This document shows positions 59,515 to 64,000 of a stretch of DNA of 64,000 bases, piece by piece. The number at the start of each line of letters is the position of its first letter. Position 1 is the first letter of the stretch. Origin of the DNA: Natronobacterium gregoryi SP2 (lineage in GTDB: Archaea; Halobacteriota; Halobacteria; Halobacteriales; Natrialbaceae); the NCBI RefSeq assembly GCF_000230715.2, contig NC_019792.1, forward strand, positions 3,100,001 to 3,164,000. Reading direction: 5' to 3'. The notes beneath the pieces were generated by a model. The model did not search any database, was not told the DNA's origin, and saw only the letters and a program-made list of their open reading frames with translations. The position numbers were made by a program, and so were the translations under genes.

Positions 59515-60768
59515 ATGTCGGTTACGACGGTTATACGACGGACGACCGAGCTAGACGTTCTTCTCTTGACTGCCGGAATCTGGTTTCTCGCGAAGTTCAT
59601 CCGGTATGCGTTTCCGCCACTCTTTGGTCTCTTTCAGAAGAGCTACGGCGTCTCGAACGCCGTCCTCGGAACGGCGTTTACCGGCTTCATGCTCGTCTAC
59701 GCACTCATGCAGTTTCCTTCCGGCGTTCTCGCCGACCGACTCGGCTCCGTCACCGTCATCACGGCAGGCGTCCTCGTCGCGTCGATCGCGTCACTTACTC
59801 TGGTCGTCGACTCCCCGTTCGTCGTGCTCGTCGTCGCGATGCTGCTCATGGGCGCAGGCACCGGAGCACACAAGACTGTCGCCGTCCGACTGCTCTCTCG
59901 AGCGTATCCAGCCCGGACCGGTCGGGCACTCGGCGTGTTCGATACGCTCGGCACGTTCGGTGGCGTGGTCGCGCCCGCGGCCGTCGTCGCCGTCGCCGGG
60001 ATGACGTTCGCCCTCGGTGAGAGCTGGCGACTGGTCTATCTGGCTGCTGGCATCGTCGGTCTCGGATTTTCCGTGGCGTTCTGGCGACGCGTTCCGGCAC
60101 GAGTCCCCGACGACGAAACCAGCGGCGGTGCAACTTCTCTGACCGTCGGAATTGCCGAACTTCGACGATACACACCGCTGTTTTTCGACTGGCGGTTCTC
60201 CGTTTTCGCACTGCTGACTGTGTTGTTCGCGTTTACGTACAACGGCCTGGTCGCGTTCGCCCCGCTGTATCTGACCGACGAGGCCGGACTCACGGAGACG
60301 ACGGCAGGGCTGCTGTACAGCGGTCTCTTTCTTGCGAGTCTCGTCCAGTTGGTAACGGGCGAACTTAGCGATCGACTCAGCCAACTGCCGATCATTGTCG
60401 CGACCCTCGGCCTCGCGACGCTCTCGCTGGTCGCGTTCGTCTCACTGACCGGATCGGTCGGTCCGGTCGTCCTCGGAAGCGCACTCGTCGCCGCTGGGAT
60501 CGGTGCTCACGGGTTCCGCCCCGTCAGGGGAGCCTACCTGATGTCCGTGCTCCCCGACGAAGCAGCGGGTGGTGGACTGGGTGTCGTCCGGACTCTGCTG
60601 ATGGCTGCCGGAGCCGTTGCACCCGCTATCGTCGGCGTCCTGTCCGAACACGTCGGGTTTCGGCCGACATTCTGGCTGCTCGCGACGTCTGTCGGGGGTG
60701 CCACGCTACTGGCGCTCGGTCTCCTGGTCGCTCGACCGCAGACTCGTTGCGCCACAACCGTCGACTGA
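59515..60768 (+). CDS. MFS transporter
   Basis: The 417-residue protein has 12 hydrophobic helices, the MFS inter-helix motif GVLADRLGSVTVITAG near residue 70 and an equivalent in the second half (GELSDRLSQLP). It is in the sugar-phosphate/multidrug-like group, and the solute is unknown. ATG 59515 is preferred over the overlapping GTG 59512. A strong stem (GACCCGG...CCGGGCTC) just beyond the stop may end transcription. Confidence 0.85.
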   Translation: MSVTTVIRRTTELDVLLLTAGIWFLAKFIRYAFPPLFGLFQKSYGVSNAVLGTAFTGFMLVYALMQFPSGVLADRLGSVTVITAGVLVASIASLTLVVDSPFVVLVVAMLLMGAGTGAHKTVAVRLLSRAYPARTGRALGVFDTLGTFGGVVAPAAVVAVAGMTFALGESWRLVYLAAGIVGLGFSVAFWRRVPARVPDDETSGGATSLTVGIAELRRYTPLFFDWRFSVFALLTVLFAFTYNGLVAFAPLYLTDEAGLTETTAGLLYSGLFLASLVQLVTGELSDRLSQLPIIVATLGLATLSLVAFVSLTGSVGPVVLGSALVAAGIGAHGFRPVRGAYLMSVLPDEAAGGGLGVVRTLLMAAGAVAPAIVGVLSEHVGFRPTFWLLATSVGGATLLALGLLVARPQTRCATTVD

Positions 60769-60903
60769 CGAGTTGACCCGGCCCAGACCGGGCTCGACCC
60801 AGCAGTTGACACTACCGGCCAGCGTTATCGTGAGAACTCGCCGCGTCCGTGTGGCCACTTTTTTCGGTGACTTCTTTCCGACAGTATCGGCCGTATCCCG
60901 CCC

Positions 60904-60991
60904 CTAGTGGCGGGCCAAGCCTGAACTGATGGGTCGAATCTGGCGGTGTCGCTCGATTCGACCCGTCAGTCGACGGTTGGGACGGTACTAG
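60904..60991. mobile_element. 88-bp CTAG-bounded MITE, copy M2
   Basis: CTAG at both ends and terminal inverted repeats CTAGTGGCGGGCCAAGCC / GGTTGGGACGGTACTAG. Its reverse complement differs from M5 at 62724 at about two positions of 88. It is non-coding. It splits a short minus-strand open stretch (about 60812-61084), which may be a small gene remnant. Confidence 0.82.
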
Positions 60992-61159
60992 CCGAATCTC
61001 TCGACAACATGCAGTGCCGGTCGGACGCGAGTGCAGGATGCCGTCGTCGACAGTAGGAGTGACGGGTTTCTCACCGTCACCCATCCGGATCGTGGCGTCG
61101 ACGCGAGACGACCGAGAGGCTGACGCCGAACGTACCCCGACTCGAGGAGTGACGTGCTG

Positions 61160-62314
61160 TCAGAACGCTCGCTTTATTTTCTCGAAGAACCCGTCGGCGA
61201 CCTCGATCTCGTCGCCACCGGCTTCGGCGAAGGCCTCGAGAGCTTCGCGCTGGTTTTCGTTCAGGCTCTCGGGGGTGACAACCTGGACCTGCACGTGGAG
61301 GTCGCCGTCGCCGCGCCCGCGCAGGCGAGGCATTCCCTTGCCCTCGAGGCGGAACGTCTCACCGCTTTGAGTGCCGGCAGGAATTTCGAACTCTGCGGCA
61401 CCGTCCAGGGTCGGCACTTCGACGGTGTCGCCGAAGGTCGCCTGTGGGAACGAGACTGGAAGCCGGTACCGGAGATCGTCTCCTTCGCGCTCGAACTCCT
61501 CGTGCTCGCGGATCGAGACGTCGATCAGCAGGTCGCCGTTCGGCCCGCCGTCGGGGCTCGGTGCGCCCTCACGTTCCATCCGCAGGGTCTGGTCGTCCTG
61601 AATACCGGCAGGGACTTCGACGGTCAGCGTCGCCTCGTTGCGGACGTACCCCTCGCCGCGACACTCACTGCAAGTCTCGGAGTAGAGCGTCCCCTCTCCC
61701 TCACAGCGCCGACACGTCGTCGTCTGCTGGACGCGCCCGAGCGGCGTCTGCTGCACCTGCCGCTTCTGGCCGTGACCTTGACACTCCGGACAGGTCCGGG
61801 CGTCTGCATCGGGCGGATGGCCCTCGCCGTGACACGCCGAACAGGCCTCGGGTCGCTCGATCGTAAACTGCTTTTCGACGCCCGAGTAGGCCTCCGCTAA
61901 GTCGATCTCGAGTTCGGTTCGGAGATCACGGCCCGACCGCTGGCGACGGCCCCGGCCACCGCCACCGAACACCTGCTCGAAGATGTCGCCGAGCCCGCCA
62001 CCCATGCTGCCACCGCCCATCCCACCAAACGGGTCGCCGCCCATCCCGCCAGCGCCAGTACGGTCGCTCGCGTCGAAGCCGTGTTTCTCGGCCTGCTCGT
62101 ATCGCTCGTGACCCATCCGATCGTAGGCCTGGCGTTTCTCTTCGTCGGTGAGAACCTGCTTGGCTTTCTGGATCTTCTTGAACTTCTCTTCGGCGTCAGG
62201 GTCGTCGCTGACGTCCGGGTGGTATTCGGTGGCCTTCTCCCGATAGGCCTGTTTGATTTCGTCGGTGGAGGCGTCCGAACTCACACCGAGTACGTCGTAG
62301 AAATCCTCGCTCAT
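61160..62314 (-). CDS. dnaJ: Molecular chaperone DnaJ
   Basis: The 384-residue protein has the J-domain with HPD in YHPDVSD, a glycine/phenylalanine-rich region, four zinc-finger repeats (CSACHGEG, CPECQGHG, CRRCEGEG, CSECRGEG) and the C-terminal substrate domains. It stimulates DnaK ATPase activity. The family start ATG 62314 is used; an upstream ATG at 62344 gives ten extra residues. DnaK lies upstream on the same strand across a repeat-filled gap of more than 600 bases, unusual for a dnaK-dnaJ unit. Confidence 0.95.
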   Translation of the reverse strand: MSEDFYDVLGVSSDASTDEIKQAYREKATEYHPDVSDDPDAEEKFKKIQKAKQVLTDEEKRQAYDRMGHERYEQAEKHGFDASDRTGAGGMGGDPFGGMGGGSMGGGLGDIFEQVFGGGGRGRRQRSGRDLRTELEIDLAEAYSGVEKQFTIERPEACSACHGEGHPPDADARTCPECQGHGQKRQVQQTPLGRVQQTTTCRRCEGEGTLYSETCSECRGEGYVRNEATLTVEVPAGIQDDQTLRMEREGAPSPDGGPNGDLLIDVSIREHEEFEREGDDLRYRLPVSFPQATFGDTVEVPTLDGAAEFEIPAGTQSGETFRLEGKGMPRLRGRGDGDLHVQVQVVTPESLNENQREALEAFAEAGGDEIEVADGFFEKIKRAF

Positions 62315-62533
62315 TCGTTGTCCACCGGTAGTCCATTGAGCCACTTGAAACGAACGCTCGATGGTCGACTCGGCGAGAACGCACGGCCTAACTGACTAGC
62401 GGCTGAAACAAACTGTCCGCTTCCGACAGTGTCGAACTCGGGGCGTTGCTTCCGACCGAAGACTGGCGTTTTGCACGACTTACTGTAGTCAACTCCCGTT
62501 GATCGCCAGAACGGGGTCGGTGATCTGCGGTAA

Positions 62534-62621
62534 CTAGTACTCCGCCAAGCGTCGACTGCTGCGTGAACCCAGACGACCGCATTCGGTTTCACCCATCAGT
62601 TCAGGCTTGGCCCGCCACTAG
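62534..62621. mobile_element. 88-bp CTAG-bounded MITE, copy M3
   Basis: Begins CTAGTACTCCGCCAAGCG and ends GGCCCGCCACTAG, with CTAG at both ends. It shares its right CTAG with the next MITE. The middle is nearly the same as M1 (reverse strand), with GAACCCAGACGACCGCATTC in common. Confidence 0.82.
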
Positions 62622-62727
62622 TACTGTCCCAAGTCTACTCTGACTAGGGCACTCCACTTCTGATCGAGAATCGTGATCGGTTTTGGCCAACTCTCAACTA
62701 GTCGGTCCATGCTTGGGATAGTACTAG
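62618..62727. mobile_element. 110-bp MITE with IS630-like ends
   Basis: Its left terminus CTAGTACTGTCCCAAGTC and about 30 further bases (CTACTCTGACTAG) match the end of the IS630 remnant at 21114. The right end is the imperfect inverted repeat (GCTTGGGATAGTACTAG). It encodes nothing. It lies between M3 and M5 and shares CTAG with both. Confidence 0.78.
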
Positions 62728-62811
62728 TACCGTCCCAACCGTCGACTGACGGGTCGAACCGAGCGACACCGCCAGATTCGACCCTTCAGTTCAGGCTTGG
62801 CCCGCCACTAG
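62724..62811. mobile_element. 88-bp CTAG-bounded MITE, copy M5
   Basis: Begins CTAGTACCGTCCCAACCG and ends GGCCCGCCACTAG. It is about 98% identical to the reverse complement of M2 at 60904. It is the third of three head-to-tail MITEs sharing CTAG junctions. Confidence 0.82.
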
Positions 62812-62829
62812 TGACAACAATCCGTATGA

Positions 62830-62909
62830 GACGGACTGCTGTACCGCTTTACCGGCGCGACCCCAGGAGGGCTCGCGGTCGTGCCGGAGCTGACGGACAG
62901 CAAACCGCC
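62830..62909. repeat. Palindromic repeat P16
   Basis: An 80-bp copy with arms GACGGACTGCTGT and ACAGCAAACCGCC and inner stem CCGGCGCGACCCC / GCGGTCGTGCCGG. It begins right after the TGA that ends P17 and finishes 12 bases before the dnaK stop codon (minus strand). Confidence 0.8.
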
Positions 62910-62921
62910 TCCGTTCACGCG

Positions 62922-64000
62922 TTACTCGTCGTCGTCTTCCTCGAAGTCGACGTCTTCGAAGTCGGCATCGACGTACTCCTCGTCGTCGGCATCTGCACCG
63001 GCCGCGCCGGCACCGGGGTTCGGGCCACCGCCCATCCCGCCCATATCACCCATGCCGCCGGGACCCGCTCCTGCAGCGCCGCCGGCTGCGCCGCCAGCAG
63101 CGCCGCCGGCACCCGCTGCGCCCTCGGCCTGCTGGTAGACTTGCTTCCCGATCTCCTGCAGTTCCGTGCTCAGGTCTTCGGTCGCCGCCTCGATCGCCTC
63201 GGCGTCGGCATCGTCGTCGTCGATCGTCGCCTCGAGGTCTTCGACTGCCGCCTCGATCGATTCGCGGAGTTCGGCGTCGACCTGTTCGTCGTTCTCCTCG
63301 AGGAGTTTCTCGGCGCGCTGGATCGTCGCCTCGGCCGTGTTGCGGGCCTCGATTCGCTCGCGGCGTTTCTGGTCCTCTTCGGCGTGTTCTTCGGCTTCTT
63401 GCTGCAGGCGGTCGATCTCGTCGTCGGAGAGACCGGCACCACCTTCGATGGTGATCTCTTCGCTCTCGCCGGAGCCTTTGTCCTCGGCGGAGACGTTGAC
63501 GATCCCGTTCTCGTCGATCGAGAACGTGACCTCGATCTGGGGTGTTCCGGCTGGTGCCGGCGGGATGCCGGTCAAGTGGAACTCACCGAGCAGTTCGTTT
63601 TCCTCGGCGATCTCGCGTTCACCCTGGAAGACCCGTACCTGGACGGTCGTCTGGTTGTCCGCCGCGGTGGTGAAGATCTTCGACTCCTCGGTCGGGATCG
63701 TCGTGTTCTTCTCGATCAGACGCTCGAAGAGACCGCCCTTGACCTCGATGCCCAGCGAGAGAGGCGTCACGTCGAGCAAGACGATATCGTCGACTTCGCC
63801 GCCGAGGACACCACCCTGGATCGCCGCGCCAAGTGCGACGGCCTCGTCGGGATTGACGTTTTTCTGTGGTTCCTTTCCGGTGAGTTCCGCGACCTGTTCT
63901 TCGACCTGTGGCATCCGCGTGGAGCCACCGACGAGCAGCACTTCGTCGATGTCGTCTTTCGAGTACCCGGCGTCCTCGAGTGCCTGCTCGGTCGGGTCGA
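62922..64000 (-). CDS. dnaK: Molecular chaperone DnaK (5' part cut by window edge)
   Basis: Only the C-terminal 358 residues are in the window; the frame is open to base 64000. [19 protein letters not shown] and [14 protein letters not shown] close the ATPase domain. The substrate-binding domain has [19 protein letters not shown] and the beta-sandwich, then the helical lid and a Gly/Ala-rich acidic tail. DnaK holds and refolds clients with DnaJ (downstream) and GrpE. It is leftward, upstream of dnaJ. Confidence 0.95.
   Translation of the reverse strand, partial: DPTEQALEDAGYSKDDIDEVLLVGGSTRMPQVEEQVAELTGKEPQKNVNPDEAVALGAAIQGGVLGGEVDDIVLLDVTPLSLGIEVKGGLFERLIEKNTTIPTEESKIFTTAADNQTTVQVRVFQGEREIAEENELLGEFHLTGIPPAPAGTPQIEVTFSIDENGIVNVSAEDKGSGESEEITIEGGAGLSDDEIDRLQQEAEEHAEEDQKRRERIEARNTAEATIQRAEKLLEENDEQVDAELRESIEAAVEDLEATIDDDDADAEAIEAATEDLSTELQEIGKQVYQQAEGAAGAGGAAGGAAGGAAGAGPGGMGDMGGMGGGPNPGAGAAGADADDEEYVDADFEDVDFEEDDDE

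Larger units (their letters stand above)
62474..62826. repeat. Palindromic repeat P17 (subtype B) split by a stack of three MITEs
   Basis: The left part (CACGACTTACTGTAGTCAAC, then GATCGCCAGAACGGGGTCGG) and the right arm ACAACAATCCGTA belong to one palindrome of subtype B. MITEs occupy 62534-62811; replacing them by one CTAG leaves 79 bp, the normal length. TGA follows the right end, where P16 begins. This shows the palindrome was there first. Confidence 0.75.

Noticed and set aside
60769-60840. Possible additional MITE copy beside the MFS gene
   Set aside because: The stretch has pieces similar to MITE sequence (GTCGACTGACGAG) and a strong stem, but no CTAG ends, so it is better read as a degenerate or unrelated 3'-end hairpin of the MFS gene.
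61154-61900. Plus-strand open frame opposite dnaJ
   Set aside because: It is fully antisense to the dnaJ zinc-finger and C-terminal regions and has no independent motif.

Overview
The window is haloarchaeal chromosome (GC-rich, strongly acidic proteins, TATA-type promoters close to start codons, Tat lipoproteins, archaeal DnaG, eIF5A, RdfA and LWR-salt family proteins). The gene set fits Natrialbaceae-type Halobacteria, but the genus cannot be fixed from this sequence alone. Most genes are housekeeping or conserved haloarchaeal genes. I see no rRNA, tRNA or CRISPR array.

Layout. 1-5.2 kb: a sulfide:quinone-oxidoreductase-like flavoprotein (cut by the left edge), a winged-helix/double-rhodanese fusion, a glycerate 2-kinase and the cell-shape regulator RdfA. 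5.5-19.3 kb: a chemotaxis transducer, a Nif3-like protein, an acetamidase, a lower-GC rhomboid island, a NosL-like lipoprotein, a HAD phosphatase, a frameshifted phosphotransferase, an S66 peptidase, a thioesterase and a translationally coupled TraB/M50 pair. 19.3-21.7 kb is decayed: a TnpB stub, a multiply frameshifted envelope-protein pseudogene and an IS630-family remnant. 21.7-30.5 kb: an NAD(P)-dependent dehydrogenase, a regulator with a clear operator, a sodium:solute symporter operon, DnaG and a DUF92 protein. 30.8-39.9 kb: two complementary cis-prenyltransferase homologues flanking a cation/proton antiporter, then HemA, a pterin dehydratase, LWR-salt protein, a HAD hydrolase and a Bat-type regulator. 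40-49.3 kb: a molybdenum/tungsten locus (MoeA-PBP fusion, tungstate ABC transporter with its regulator, second MoeA) with a HemAT aerotaxis receptor inside it. 49.3-64 kb: Hsp20, an ABC1 kinase, a TnpB-element relic, a beta-propeller lipoprotein, the eIF5A-agmatinase pair, a large PAS/GAF histidine kinase, an MFS transporter, then DnaJ and DnaK (cut by the right edge).

The main discovery is a dispersed family of about 80-bp imperfect palindromes (18 copies recognised by eye, listed as P1-P17 with P4 in two parts). The outer arms are (T/G)ACGG-Y-TGCTGT and ACAGCA-CCGT(A/C); the inner stem is usually CCGGCGCGACCGC / GCGGTCGCGCCGG. Nine copies begin at the base right after a TGA stop codon. At least eight are flanked by a direct repeat TGA...TGA (or TCA...TCA when the hit gene is on the minus strand). 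This looks like a miniature mobile element that targets TGA stop codons and regenerates them through a 3-bp target duplication, leaving the host protein intact; it may also act as a 3'-end structure. I do not recognise it as a named family.

A second mobile family is an exact 88-bp MITE bounded by CTAG, plus a 110-bp relative whose ends match an IS630-family remnant in the same window. These MITEs have inserted into the palindromes. One palindrome (62474-62826) holds three MITEs head to tail between dnaK and dnaJ, and removing them restores a 79-bp palindrome.
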